NCBI RefSeq assembly: GCF_014489555.1 | Contig: NZ_CP060784.1 | Coordinates: 4,304,501-4,368,500 of the forward strand | From: Hymenobacter qilianensis | Lineage (GTDB): Bacteria > Bacteroidota > Bacteroidia > Cytophagales > Hymenobacteraceae | Reading direction: 5' to 3' | DNA: 64,000 nt | Shown: positions 46,857 to 57,970 of the stretch, one piece after another | How the letters are laid out: each line of letters starts with the position of its first letter | Numbering within the stretch: the stretch's first letter is position 1 | Made by a program: the position numbers and the translations under genes | The notes under the pieces: generated by a model | What the model was told of the DNA's origin: nothing | Databases searched by the model: none | What the model saw: the letters and a program-made list of their open reading frames with translations, nothing else

Positions 46857-48250
46857 TTAATACAGTAGCTTTCCGACGCAGCCAGGGCAGATTGTTTGAC
46901 CTACCGCTTCCGATAGCCACCAACATCCAGCTACCCAAAGCATTAGCCCAAGCGTAGCTAGCACACCCACTGCCGGACGTGAACGAAACCGAAGCCACCA
47001 CTCGGAAGGCGAAAACAGGAATACTACTGCACTGAGCAAAAGCAGATGGAGCGGCAGTAAAAACCGGTTCTCCATAGCAATAGGAATAGCTGCGGCACAA
47101 GGCAACAGGAGCGCCAGCAATACCCAGTAGTGTTGCCAGCGTAACTGCTTGGGGCGGATAGTACTGAGGGCCAGCGCTATCAGCACATAATTCAGCAGCT
47201 TCAAAGGCAGTGATTCCGGGCTATTTGCCGTCAGCCGGTAAGGAGTCGGATATCGGATATCCAGCCCGTTGAAGATATGACGGCCGTAGCGCAGGAAAAA
47301 ATCGACGGGCTGCTGAGTTACCAGCTGCAGATATTGCCCATACGACGTGTATTCCCGCTGCTTCAATCGCTCAAACAGCTTCACTCCCGACTCGTCGGCA
47401 TAAGGCAAAGCGCCGGGATACGTTAAAGCGCCGTCATAAAGCTGCACGCGGGTTCCCCAGGCCAGCTGGTTTAAGTAAAATGATTCTTTCTGGCCTGCCA
47501 TTCGAGCCAGCGTCAGGGGCGTATTTTCCTGAAAATGAAGGCGGTTGATAGCCCACTGCGGGCCCAAGGTGAGCGCCATCCCAACTATCAGGGCAACCCA
47601 GCGCCGACTATTGGCCTTAGGAGAATGTCGCTGGCTCCACCAAATGGCCAGCCCCAGAAACGGCAGCAAACTGAGCAGGTATACGGGGCGCATATTGAAG
47701 GTAGCAGCAATGCTCAGACCGGCCAACAGCCAGGCCAGCAGCCCCGGCCGGCTCAGCAGCCACAGACTCAGCAGCAGCGTACCCAGCGCGGGCATGTCGG
47801 TGAGGGTAAAACTGAAGAAGTCGCGCCAAAAAATAAAGCCCGCTAGCACCAGCAGCAGCCAGCGTCCTGCCGTAATCCGCCAGCCGGTAATGCTCGTCCA
47901 TAAGCCAGGAATCAGGAACCCGAACAGCAGGGCGGCCCATACGGAGCCCAGCATCTTGGCGGCCGTGAGCATGGAGCAATCGGTAAAAAAGCGAAACGCC
48001 AGGGCCGGAAACATCATCAGCGGCCCCACATACCCCGAAGCGGGTCGTCGTAATACAGCAGTGAAAACGACTGGTGCTGCCGCTGAAACTTTACCGCCAT
48101 TACCCAATACTGTACGGCGTCATGCTGAAGATTACCGCCCTGAAAGTCGTTGAAGGGCAGATAGATCAGATACACAAGCCACACAAACGCTATTCGCCAC
48201 CCAACTGCCAGTGGGCTGCTCAGGAAATCTTGTACTTTATTCCGACTCAT
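46857..48250 (-). CDS. GT-C-like membrane glycosyltransferase, frameshifted
   Basis: A polytopic membrane protein of about 464 aa when the break is repaired. The N-terminal part (RIAFVWLVYLIYLPF) ends in a different frame at YYDDPLRG. One extra base in the run at 48033-48036 (C on plus, G on the coding strand) joins it to YVGPLMMFPALAFRFF and the remaining TM helices (LLLVLAGFIFWRDFFSF, LLAWLLAGLSIAATFN). The early soluble loop with Asp residues (NLQHDAVQYW, DDP) fits GT-C type lipid-linked sugar transferases; distant from ArnT/PMT, so the substrate is unknown. It is convergent with pdhB and not clearly in an operon. Confidence 0.6.
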
Positions 48251-48402
48251 GATTTAATCGCGGGCTTTACACGCGGCACTTCCTTCCAGCTCTCTTCGCG
48301 CCCCTGACGAACGATGCAGGACTTACTTGGGGGCATATTTTGCGTATCTTTTGCCAAAGCTACGCCGCTGAGCGTAACCTTCCATTCCCGCGCACTGCAA
48401 CC

Positions 48403-48986
48403 ATGAATCATCGTCTGAATCTACGTTTTGAGCAGCTTGAACGAGCTACTAATCAACTTCTAGCGCAGGTAGAGTTGCTGGGCGAACGAGCCAGCACCTC
48501 GCCCGGTCCTGGACAATGGTCGGCGGTACAGGTGGTGCACCACCTGCTGGTTTCCGAAACGGGCATCAATCAATACATCGACAAAAAGCTGGCCCAGACC
48601 GAGGATTTGGAGGAAGCAGGTGTGGGGGCTTTTTGCGGTCCACCTTGCTGCGAGTGCTCCTGCGCCTGCCTTTTCTGCGCTTCGCCGCCCCTTCCAAGCT
48701 CAAAGGACTGACGCCCGATGAGGTCCCACCCTTGCCTATGCTGCGAGCCGAGTGGGAAAGCGTGCGCCGTAAGCTGGAGCGCACCTTAAATGAGTACCCT
48801 TCCAAGCTTTTGAACCGCGCCATTTTTAAGCATCCACGGTCTGGTATGCTTACTATTTACCAAACCCTGGATTTTATGGTTGACCATGTGCTGCACCATC
48901 AGCGGCAGGTAAGTCGCATTGCGCAAGCAGTTGCGGCCATGCCACCGCCGGTAGTGGTAGCTCATAAAGAGAATCAGCCGACATAA
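48403..48986 (+). CDS. DinB superfamily protein, frameshifted
   Basis: A four-helix-bundle protein, about 194 aa after repair. The ATG at 48403 starts MNHRLNLRFEQLERATNQLL; QWSAVQVVHHLLVSETGINQ holds the first His of the metal-binding triad. The first frame breaks at the GGGGGCTTTTT run (48624-48634). The continuation, FLRSTLLRVLLRLPFLRFAA, then TIYQTLDFMVDHVLHHQRQV, carries the last His motif. DinB-like proteins are thiol-S-transferase or hydrolase scaffolds with poorly known substrates. The first 21 codons of the longer frame from 48340 are less convincing than the ATG at 48403. Confidence 0.75.
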
Positions 48987-48995
48987 GCCGGAGCG

Positions 48996-49448
48996 CTACT
49001 CCTTCTTCTCTCGCACGATATCGGCGTAAGTCTCATGGCGCGTCACGTGCTGAAATGCCTCCACCATCTCGGCCGGGGGTATCGTGAGCTTTCGCAGGCT
49101 GAGGTCGAGCCACGCGCCATCTACCGATACGGTTGCCGCCATGCGCCCATCGCCTTTGTATATTGAATGAATAATGCGCCAACGGCTGCCGTCGGCGCTT
49201 AGCCCGCCCAATTCGGCCGTGACCCGGATGGTTTCGCTGATACCTATTTCTTTCAAAAAACGGGTGTCTTCGCGAAACAGAATGGGGCCAATGCGCAATT
49301 CAGCAAAGCGACGTATGGTAAAGCCTTGATCGGCCAGAAAATCGAGGCGAACCTGGGCAGCATAATCGGTGTACGCGGAGTGACGCATGTGCACATTGGG
49401 GTCCATATCGGCCCAGCGCACGGTGAAGGTTTTTTCGTAAACAGACAT
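48996..49448 (-). CDS. Acyl-CoA thioesterase, hotdog fold
   Basis: A 150-aa protein of the 4-hydroxybenzoyl-CoA thioesterase/YbgC type. The active-site pattern TVRWADMDPNVHMRHSAY (D15-x-N-x-H) is at residues 9-26. A central hotdog helix, YTDYAAQVRLDFLADQG, follows. Family members hydrolyse short or medium acyl-CoAs. The stop is 10 nt from the DinB stop on the other strand, with no terminator between; the next terminator is upstream of susD. Intact. Confidence 0.85.
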   Translation of the reverse strand: MSVYEKTFTVRWADMDPNVHMRHSAYTDYAAQVRLDFLADQGFTIRRFAELRIGPILFREDTRFLKEIGISETIRVTAELGGLSADGSRWRIIHSIYKGDGRMAATVSVDGAWLDLSLRKLTIPPAEMVEAFQHVTRHETYADIVREKKE

Positions 49449-49576
49449 TCGGGGAAATAAGCGGGTTTTCGTTTGACGGAGTTTGGGGGCAAATTAGGCC
49501 CTTTCTGGTTGACGGCGGTGATTCCTGAATCAATGCGCCGGTAACCTGCGCAGTAATAGGAGGTTTAAGAAGTCAC

Positions 49577-49612
49577 AAAAAATGCCCCCAGAAGTAAGCT
49601 GGGGGCTTTTTT
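49577..49612 (-). terminator. Intrinsic terminator at the end of susD
   Basis: AAAAAATGCCCCCAG and CTGGGGGCTTTTTT form a strong stem, 5 C / 5 G, with T tract on both strands, 20 nt past the susD stop. Confidence 0.85.
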
Positions 49613-49631
49613 GAGCAGGGACTTTGGCAAA

Positions 49632-50974
49632 TTAGATAGCCGGATCGGCGGGCACGTTAGGGTTGGTCAAACGCTCCTGCTGCGGATAAGGATAAAAATT
49701 ACGGTTGCGCTCGGCGGAAGCGGGCGGCGTGCCGGTAGCAGGCGGCGCCGGACGGCCAAAACGACGGCTGTCGGGCAGGCGCAAACCCGTCAGATACAGC
49801 TCCGCACTGCGCTGACGATAGATTTCTAATAGCAGCGCCTCCGTGGTAACGGGGCCACTGTAGGTAGGCAGATTGGCACCCACTCCGTACAGGTCGGCAC
49901 CGGGAGCCTGGGTGCGCACGGCGTTGATGTCCTGCACGGCTGCCGCCAGACTACCACCGCTCCGCACCAGCGCCTCGGCCCGACTCAGGCGAATCTCATC
50001 GGGCAGGTAAGCCGGAATGCTGGTATTTATGGTAGCAAAAAAGCCTGTTACCACCGGTTGGGGGGCGTTATTGATAGTTTCCTGGCCAATATAAAAAGCC
50101 ACCCGCGCATCGTTGGGGTAAGCCAGCGCTGCCGGCAGCCCAAAGCCCGTCAGCTCGCGGGGCCGAAAATTGCGCGCCACTACCGCCGACTGATAGATTG
50201 GGTTAGGATTCTGGTTGTTGTACTGAAAAACCGAACGCTTGGTCAGATCGATGGAATTAGCTGCGGCCAGCGTGGCAGCGTAGTTACCAGCCTGCAAGGT
50301 ATAGCGTACTCGGTATGCATTAATGGTGTTAATCAAATCGAAGGCTGAGCCCAATACTTTCGTGTTGAAATCGGCGGAAGGTGGCGTAGCGGTGATAAGC
50401 TGCTGGGCCTCGTCGAGCAAGCGGATGGCTTCGCTTAAGAGTTGTTCGCGGGGCACAAACGTGGCCGCTGGCCCGCCCTGCCTACTGGTAGTGAGCGGCG
50501 CCTGCTCAAAGCACTGCGACAGCGTACCCAGCGCAATTGCCCGAAACAGATTGGCGTGGGCCAGCACCGCATCGCGGGTAGCAGGATCAGCACTGAGGAC
50601 TGTGGGTGCGCTGGTCGTCAAATCTTCCGCCATGCCGGCCACACGCAGCAGCCGCGACCATAAGTTGGTTATGTTGGCGTTGTTGTTGGGCAAGTCGGCG
50701 CCGCCGGCTTCCACTTCCAGCACGTTGGTAAAGGTTGAAATGCCGCGTAGCTCACGGGCCGTAGCGCCCGGCGTCAGAATAACGGCCTCCAGTGCACTAT
50801 TGGCGTAAAACTGACGCATCCCGACGCTCAAAGCCAGCAGCCCGTCGCGGGTAGTCAGTACCTCGGCTTCGGTGGGGTTGTTTGGGTTAGGCAAATTCAG
50901 GTCGCAACCGGGAGCAATCAGCAAAAGCCCCCACAGAAGGCGAGCGTAGCCAAACGGCTTTTATATGATTTCAT
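49632..50974 (-). CDS. SusD/RagB-like substrate-binding lipoprotein, frameshifted
   Basis: Surface lipoprotein that captures substrate for its SusC partner. The ATG at 50974 starts MKSYKSRLATLAFCGG; the first frame then stops. One extra base in the run at 50928-50932 (C5 on plus) restores LLLIAPGCDLNLPNP, where APGC is the lipobox. The SusD fold follows: TPR-like helices early, NTINAYRVRYTLQAGNYAAT near residue 230, and the C-terminal LRLPDSRRFGRP typical of the family. The total is about 447 aa. It is 42 nt downstream of susC on the same strand. No carbohydrate-active enzyme gene lies next to the pair. Confidence 0.88.
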
Positions 50975-51015
50975 GATAGTAAAGGCTAGATGAAAAATGA
51001 GGCGCTCCGACCAGG

Positions 51016-54000
51016 TTAAAAAGTAGCACTCAGGCCCAGGGTGAGCGTGCGCGGAATAGGCACTTCCACGAAGTCGAAGTTGCGTACCACGGTGCTTTGG
51101 CCGGCGGCATTTACCTCAGGGTCGTAGCCGCTATAGTTGGTAAAGACAAGCAGGTTGCGGCCCGTCAGGCTGGCCCGTATATTCTGCAAGCCCAGAAACT
51201 TGGGAGTAAGCGTGTAAGACACCGACGCTTCGCGCAGCTTCACGTAGGAACCGTCCTCAATGTATTCTTCAAAAATGCCGAACAGCACCGCGCTCGTGCC
51301 TTTGGGCACCTCGCCGCGCAACTCGGGCTCGTAGCCCGCGAGGCCGCCGTATAGGTCACGCTCACCTACGCGCCGTGTGAAGTTGAACACGTCAAAGCCC
51401 TGTACCGCATCGAATTGCAGCCGGAAGTTCAGATTGCCGGCCACGGTCACTTCATTGATAAGCGAAGCGAGATAATCTGGGTTGGGGTCGCCGATAATCT
51501 TGCTCAGCACGGAGCCGCGGGGCTGGCCTTCGGGCGTACGCTGGGGCACGCCATTGACACCTAACTCGCGCTGGGGAAAACCAGCGGGCGTCAGCAGCAA
51601 AGAACCATCGGGATTGCGGGCGTAGTAGGTGCTATAAAACACGCCCACGGGTGCGCCATTCACGGCGGCCACCTGCCCAAAGCCCCCCGCGAAAGGCAAA
51701 ATACCGTTGCCCTCGATTCCGTTTACCTCGTTACGGTTGCGAGTATAGGTAGCGGTTATGTTCCAGACTACTTTCTCCTTTTGCAATGGCACCGCCCGCA
51801 GCAGCACTTCCACACCTTGGTTGGTCATGGTGCCCACGTTCTGAAGGCCGGTAAGAAAGCCGGTACTCGGCTCAAACGTGCGGTTGAGCAGCAGGTCGTT
51901 AATCTTCTTGTTGTAATACGTGGCTTCCAGGCCTATGCGGCCGCCAAAGAAACCAGCATCGAAGCCCAATTCAACTTCTTCCTGCCGCTCCGGTCCCAAC
52001 CGTGGGTCGCCGAGCTGCGCCGGCCGGTACACGCCCAACAAACCGCCAACGCTTGTGGGCACATAGTTGGTTTGCTTATCGTAGGCACCAATGGCGGTCA
52101 GATTGCCCGACTGACCATACGAAGCGCGCAGCTTGAGCGTGGGCACGTAATTAGTCAGGGGGCCATTTTTCCAGAATCCTTCTTCCGATAACAGATAGGA
52201 GGCGCTGGCTTTATAATAGGTTTGCCAATTGGCGTCGTTGTTGAGCCTATCGTAGAAAGGCGATGCCGCATCGACACGCACGGCACCCGTCAGATATAAG
52301 CGCTGACCTAGCCCGAAGGTTTGCTGCGCAAAGTAGCCCTCTATCCGGCGCTCCGTGCGGCCTTCAGATGCCACAGAAACCCCATTGTTAATAGTTTGCC
52401 CCCAATACCCAGTTGCTGTGCCGTGAGGCTGGTGCTCTGCACTTCATCGTATTGCCAAGTAGCCCCACGCTGGTCGTCGACTCTAACCACTCCGTAAAGT
52501 TGCGGCGGTAGCCCAGAGTCACGTCGTTATTATACTGAAACACGGTGCGGTCAGCGCGGCGCGCAAAACCAGTAGCATAGTCTGGGGTGGTGTTGCCGGG
52601 CGGAATGAAGGCCGTACCAAGCTGGGTATAGGAATCGACTCCAAAAACATAGTCGGCCGTGAAGCCTTCGAAGGGAGTCAGGTTCAGCTGCACATCACCG
52701 ATAAAGCGCGAAGTACGCTGGCGAAAATCGAAGCGGTTGATGGCCTCCAGGGGATTGGTGCGGGTAAGGTTGCTGGGGCTGGTGCCGGGATAAACGCCCG
52801 TAACGGGATTGGGAGCAGGATTCACGAAGTTATTGCTGAAGATAAACCCCGTGAGTGCGCCGTAGGCTGTTACGAGGCCGCCATTCGGGATTTCGCGGCT
52901 GTCACTAAGGGTATAATTGCCCCCACCGACAAGCTGGCCCAGTTAGTTAGAGTTTGCTGGAGGCGCAAACGCCCCGTTTTGCGGTCGAAGTCGGTGGCAT
53001 CTACAATGCCCTGGTTCTTGAAATAAGAACCCGAAAAGAAGTAGCGTGTAGCTTGGCTGCCGCCGGACACGGAGACGTAGTTATCGGTGCCAACGGCGGT
53101 ACGGAAAATTTGATCCTGGAAGTCATAGCGCTCTGCCGGCACCTGCGTCAGATCGGAGGCGACGGTATTAGTGAAGCGAAATGGATACGTATTCACATCC
53201 AGCGTCTTACGAATTTTGGACACAATAAAATTGCTCGACACCGTTACGGAGGGCTTGCCTTCCTTTCCGCGCTTGGTAAAAATCTGGACTACACCGTTGG
53301 AGGCCCGCGAGCCGTAAATGGCTGCCGCTGCAGCGCCTTTAATAATCTCGATACGGTCGATGTCGGCCGGGTTCAGGTCGACGAGGCGGTTCTGAGCATA
53401 GCCACCCAAATCGAGCAACTCTGGTGAGTCATTATTAACAATAACGCCATCAATGATATACAACGGATCGGAGCTACCTACCACGGTGCTAGTGCCGCGC
53501 AGCCGCACCGAAATGCCCCCCGCCGGATTGCCGGAGTTCTGCGACACCTGAGCGCCAGCTACTTTGCCCTGTAAGGCCTGATCGATCTGGACGGCGGCAC
53601 CCTGAGTCAGCTCGCGCGCATTCACCGTACTGATGGCATTGCCGAGCTGTTGCTTGCTGGTGGCTACTGAGTTGCCAGTCACTACTACTTCCTTAAGGCC
53701 TACCAAATCCTCTCGCAGCGTGGCATCGGCAGTTATCTGTGTTTCGGTACCCAGAGTTAGCGATTGCGTGATGTTGGCGTAGCCTACGGAACTGATAGCC
53801 AGTTGGTAAGTGCCGGGTCGAACGGATGCACGCAGCTCATAAGTCCCATCGGCGCCCGTGGCTGTGGCCAGCACCGTATTGGCAATGCGCACCGTGGCAC
53901 CGGGCACACCCACCCCGCCATTGGCATCTGTCACACGCCCCGAATCGTATAAGCAACATTCTGGGCCCAGGCTGCCGAGCTACTAAGTATCAGCAGCAAG

Positions 54001-54074
54001 AACCCTAGCCAGGCAACAGTTGTGCTGCCAAACTGCCGGAACCGATTCGCTCCGGGCGAGTATAGGTGTACCAT
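51016..54074 (-). CDS. SusC/RagA-like TonB-linked receptor, four frameshifts
   Basis: Outer membrane TonB-dependent transporter of about 1,020 aa. Order: signal segment (TTVAWLGFLLLILSSSAAWA), CarboxypepD_reg-like domain (DANGGVGVPGATVRIANTVL), plug with LKEVVVTGNSVATSKQQLGN and VRLRGTSTVVGSSDPLYIID, then the barrel, ending at TLGLSATF. The frame breaks at 53938-53941, 52920-52924, 52463-52466 and 52399-52403; adding one base to each G/C run restores a continuous reading, for example ATWQYDEVQSTSL across the third. It pairs with susD downstream. anmK is divergent, 190 bp from the start. The four breaks in a single gene argue for assembly error over decay. Confidence 0.88.
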
Positions 54075-54266
54075 AAAACGGGATTTGGTAGAAAGAAAGA
54101 ATAAGAAAGCGTGGAAATAGGTATTGGTAAGATAGTGCCTACTACCGACACTTAGCATTTTACACCGAAGATTTTAGGCTTATTCCAGTTGATACAGCCC
54201 GTTCAGCCTCACTCCTGCTACTCTCAATTTGGACTCCCTGAATGTTTGCCCCACATTTACCTGCCT

Positions 54267-55471
54267 ATGAATCCCAACCTGCACAACCTCTTCACTATTG
54301 CCCAAAAGCCCCAGCGCCGTATCATCGGCCTGATGTCGGGTACTTCGCTTGATGGCCTTGATGTGGCGCTGTGCCGGTTTGAAGGCAGCGGACCGGCCAC
54401 CCATGTGCAGGTCGAGCGCTTTGCCACCGTACCTTACCCGGAGGCGGTGAAAGCAGAAATCAGGCGGGTTTTTGCCAAAAGCACCATCGACTTTGAGCAT
54501 CTGTGCCTTCTTAACCCATGGATAGCGCTGCTGCACGCGGATATAGTTCTGGACTGCCTGCGCGCCTGGAAAATTGCCCCCAGGACGTGGATTGCATCGC
54601 CAGTCATGGTCAAACGGTGTTTCACGCTCCCAAAAGCCAGCACGGCAAACCCAATTTTCCGAATGCTACGCTTCAGATCGGTGATGGCGACCATGTAGCC
54701 GTGCGCACCGGCATTCTCACGATCAGCGACTTTCGGCAAAAGCACGTGGCCGCTGGCGGCGAAGGCGCACCGCTGGCTGTGTATGGCGATTATCTGCTGT
54801 TTTCCAAAGCTAGGGAAGACCGCATTCTCCTCAATATGGGCGGCATTGCCAACTTCACGTTTCTGCCTGGCTCCCTTGATGCTGGGGCAATGTTCTCGAC
54901 TGATGTTGGTCCGGGCAATACGCTTCTGGATGCGTTTACGCAGCTTTATTTCCCCGACAAAAGCTACGATGCCGAGGGCGCCATTGCTGCCCAAGGCCAG
55001 GTGCACGAGCCGCTGCTGCGTGCATTACTCGATCATCCGTTTTACGCCGCGGCCTTCCCCAAAACCACTGGACCGGAGCTATTTAGCCGCGACTACGTAG
55101 TGCAGGCCCAGCAACGCAGTAACTCGGTTAGTCTCTCCCCTGCCGATCTGCTGGCTACGCTCGTCGAATTTAGCGCGGCGGGCATTGTGGCGTCTATTCG
55201 GCGCTGCTTTCCAACCTCCGATGCCCCGCTGACCATATATGCCAGCGGCGGCGGTATGCACAACCCAGTGCTGATGAAGACGTTGCACTTACAATTACCT
55301 GACTGCCGCTTTCTTACCACCCACGACCTGGGCATCAATCCCGACGCGAAAGAAGCCGTTCTTTTCGCAGTGTTAGCAAATGAAACTCTGGCAGGAAGCA
55401 ACGCGCCGCTCGGCAGCAGCCGGCCAGGTATTCCAGCAGTATCGATGGGCAAAATCTCGTTTGCGCAGTAG
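54267..55471 (+). CDS. anmK: Anhydro-N-acetylmuramic acid kinase, frameshifted
   Basis: Phosphorylates 1,6-anhydro-MurNAc during peptidoglycan recycling. Motifs: IIGLMSGTSLDGLDVALC near residue 20, ASHGQTVFHAP near 115, NMGGIANFTFL near 190, DVGPGNTLLDAF near 214 and ASGGGMHNPVL near 330. The first frame stops at 54698 after losing register; one extra C in the five-C run at 54577-54581 gives KIAPQDVDCIASHGQT and one protein of about 401 aa, near the usual 370-390. A typical PTH-superfamily kinase. Divergent from susC, so a shared regulatory region lies between 54075 and 54266. Confidence 0.9.
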
Positions 55472-55487
55472 ATGCAGATTTTCTCGC

Positions 55488-56240
55488 TTACTGATTTGCC
55501 TGATGTGCACCGGCACTCAGCGTCATACGGGCCAGATACTGCTGCTGATCGTCCTCAGCAACGATTTCCATCTCGTAGCCAGCTTCTTCGGCGTAGTCCT
55601 GCAAAATACTGGCCTCCACAAACAGCCACTGAAAAGGCGCGCCCGTTTCGCCCTCATATGTCATGGCGTACTCTATTTCGCCGTAGTAAGGGCCATTCAA
55701 ATCAATGAGCAAAGCGCCCTCTTCGTCTTCGTAGAGGTAGGCGACATCTGATGAAGTGGCTAAAATTTGCCCCCCAGGCGCAAGAAAGCTGCGCGCATGC
55801 TTCAGAAAACGCGCCAGTCCATCAAGGGTGCCAACGAGGCCCAAGCCATTCATCAGCATCAGAATGGTGTCAAACTGTTCGCCGCTGGCAGGAATATCAA
55901 AAAGGTTGTGATGGGCTACTTCGCGCACGCCTCTCTCCTCCATCACCTGCACCGCGCCGGCCGATACGTCGAGGGCGCGCACCGAAAACCCACGGTTTTG
56001 TAATTCTAGTGCATGTGCGCCCGCGCCGGCTCCCAAATCCAGTATTCTGCCTTGACATTCTTCCAGGGCGCGACGCTCTAATTCAGGCATTTCCCACAGC
56101 GACCGAAAAAAATAACTCGCGGGCAATGGCTCATCTTCACTGACGTTGGTGTGCACCGTAAGCGTAGCGGATTTATCACCACGCAAATAAGCAGTTAATG
56201 CGTGACCCAGCGGATCGGAGTTAGTAACAGAAGAAGTCAT
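55488..56240 (-). CDS. Class I SAM-dependent methyltransferase
   Basis: A 250-aa Rossmann methyltransferase. Motif I GRILDLGAGAGAHALELQNR lies near residue 64 and motif II-like FSVRALDVSAGAVQVM near 84. The catalytic-region DTILMLMNGLGLVGTLDGLA is near 120. The C-terminus has several acidic stretches typical of small-molecule methyltransferases rather than DNA methylases. Substrate cannot be told. It is convergent with anmK, whose stop lies 17 nt away. Intact. Confidence 0.85.
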   Translation of the reverse strand: MTSSVTNSDPLGHALTAYLRGDKSATLTVHTNVSEDEPLPASYFFRSLWEMPELERRALEECQGRILDLGAGAGAHALELQNRGFSVRALDVSAGAVQVMEERGVREVAHHNLFDIPASGEQFDTILMLMNGLGLVGTLDGLARFLKHARSFLAPGGQILATSSDVAYLYEDEEGALLIDLNGPYYGEIEYAMTYEGETGAPFQWLFVEASILQDYAEEAGYEMEIVAEDDQQQYLARMTLSAGAHQANQ

Positions 56241-56567
56241 AAGTTGAAGATACGCGCAGTTGCTTCAAGGGGATATAAATTATTTTAAAACAGGAACGCA
56301 AGGCAGCAGACAAAAAATACAATCATATCAACAGCTCCCTGCATTGGCTTTTAATTTATACAAGTCAGAAAGCTAATTCGTCAGATATGATATTTCAGGA
56401 ATTCGGTCAGTATTAGATCCTAAGCATCAGCCAAATTTCTTGTCAGTAGGCCTTCTCATATCATTATATCCTAAAAAACATCTTCATACAATAATGGGAA
56501 TTTATGAAAGAAGCCCCAGTCTAACGTAAAGACCGGGGCTTCTTAATTTATACAACAGGGGGCTTAA
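56241..56567. other. 327-bp AT-rich intergenic region
   Basis: Apart from the terminator at 56508-56544 nothing is recognised. It presumably holds the methyltransferase promoter. Confidence 0.4.
56508..56544 (-). terminator. Hairpin terminator
   Basis: AAGAAGCCCCAGTC and GACCGGGGCTTCTT pair over most of their length around 9 nt. It lies 23 nt past the stop of the 78-aa gene; the T tract is short. Confidence 0.65.
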
Positions 56568-56804
56568 TTACTCAGCCGCAGCCTCTTTTCTGGGGCGACC
56601 ACGACGACCGCCGGTTCCCGTGCCAGCGGCGCGGGGCTTGCGCTCTTTGCGCTCGGGGGTAAAAGATGGATCCAGCAACGCGTTGGTTTCGCTGATGAGG
56701 CTGGTCAGCTTTTCCATGTTCTTACGAACCTGGGCTAGTACCATCTCATTATCTTCCGCATTCTGAAGAAGTTGCTGTAGTTTGTTTAAATCTGCTGCGG
56801 CCAT
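56568..56804 (-). CDS. Small basic-tailed protein, AT-hook-like C-terminus
   Basis: A 78-aa protein. Residues 1-50 form an amphipathic, coiled-coil-like segment (LNKLQQLLQNAEDNEMVLA, VRKNMEKLTSLISE). A Lys/Arg/Gly-rich tail ends in TGGRRGRPRKE, where GRP is the core of an AT-hook that binds the minor groove of AT-rich DNA. Family not named. The combination suggests a small DNA-associated oligomer, by inference. It stands alone with AT-rich flanks. Confidence 0.6.
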   Translation of the reverse strand: MAAADLNKLQQLLQNAEDNEMVLAQVRKNMEKLTSLISETNALLDPSFTPERKERKPRAAGTGTGGRRGRPRKEAAAE

Positions 56805-57134
56805 TTTGGAGGGATTTGAAAGGGGAATAATTTAATTTCTTTGGCAAAAGAAAACATTAATTATGACACCAACAAAAAATAAAATTCATGTCGGTGTTTT
56901 CCTACGAGCAGCAATTGATAAAGGATACATTATTCTTAAGCGTTTAAGATATCATCGCACTATTTAGTTACACAACACGCTTAATACTGAAAATAATTAT
57001 TCATTCTTAGGAAGGCATAAGTCGTTTTTTAGTCTCTCCTATTCTTTAGTATCCGGGTATTATTGTTTCAAGATTGCATCCTTGCCTTTGCAATTTGCGT
57101 TGTAAAGACAACACCACTTTCATTTTATCCCATT
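56805..57134. other. 330-bp AT-rich intergenic region
   Basis: No gene or clear signal; two divergent genes flank it, so promoters for both are expected here. Confidence 0.35.
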
Positions 57135-57520
57135 ATGGCCAGCAACCTTGACTACCTGAATCCGGCCCTTATTCCACTCGAAGAAAAAGTCAAAGCCTAT
57201 CTAGAAGCTGAGGAAGAATTGGAAAAGGCACAAATAGAAGCCCGCTCGCTGTCAACGTCAGATTTACCCCCACCGCCGACGGCTTTGAGCAACGCCCCCC
57301 TACAGGTAGTTTCGATCAGCACGCTGATGAGCTACAGCAGCGCCTCAATAACATGATTACTGACTTAGATCTGCTTCGTCGCGAGATTATTGAGCTACTG
57401 CCCGTGCGCGACGAGTTTGTAAAAGTCAACCTGGGATATGGCCCCAGCCGCGTGGGTGCTTTCACAATACCTACCGCTACCGGCACCGAACCTAAGTATC
57501 AGCTTCGGGTAATTCACTAG
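57135..57520 (+). CDS. Small coiled-coil protein, frameshifted
   Basis: About 128 aa after repair. MASNLDYLNPALIPLEEKVK and AYLEAEEELEKAQIEARSLS form an N-terminal helix. The frame then breaks in the five-C run at 57267-57271; one extra C gives ADGFEQRPPTGSFDQHADEL and a second helix, LQQRLNNMITDLDLLRREII. The end is ELLPVRDEFVKVNLGYGPSR. Family not recognised. The Glu-rich helices suggest a dimeric coiled coil. It is followed closely by a terminator. Confidence 0.55.
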
Positions 57521-57542
57521 TTCATTATCTCGTTTGACACAG

Positions 57543-57575
57543 AAAAAGCCCCCAGACATACCTAGGGGGCTTTTT
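57543..57575 (+). terminator. Intrinsic terminator after small coiled-coil gene
   Basis: AAAAAGCCCCC and GGGGGCTTTTT pair, 5 C / 5 G, with a T tract. Confidence 0.85.
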
Positions 57576-57612
57576 CTATGTCAAATACGCAATAAAGGCT
57601 GAAACTAAAGCA

Positions 57613-57646
57613 CAAAAAAAAGACCCCGCTGAGCGAGGTCCCTTTC
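57613..57646. terminator. Weak terminator-like hairpin
   Basis: After an A8 tract, GACCCCGCT and AGCGAGGTC pair with one mismatch and CCCTTT follows. Weaker than its neighbours. Confidence 0.4.
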
Positions 57647-57970
57647 CACAACCAAAACACCTAAAAAAACTATTCTTTCGAAGAACTAATGAGCAAGCAT
57701 CGGGCCAGAAATAAAGTATTTTTCATTTATTATGATAATCGATATTAGAATATCATGTACTAAAGTTTTTATTGAATTATTAAAATGTTTATAGAATACA
57801 GGACGAATATTATCAATGTGTATTTATTTAGAATATTTTATACTGACCTGCTACATAGCTAGTTATATGAACAAATATCCATCATTTTTCTAACAAAGTG
57901 CAATTTTAGGGCACTTTCCGGAGCTTTCTTTGCTCTGGTTTAAAATCAATTCCACTATTATTTATTTTTC

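Larger units (their letters stand above)
57521..57970. other. 450-bp intergenic region with terminators
   Basis: Holds two hairpin terminators (57543-57575 and a weaker one at 57613-57646) and then about 300 bp of AT-rich DNA in front of the large secreted gene. Confidence 0.5.

Noticed and set aside
51016..54074. Programmed frameshifting in SusC
   Set aside because: Four breaks in one gene, no slippery heptamer, and the same G/C-run pattern in unrelated genes make run under-calling simpler.
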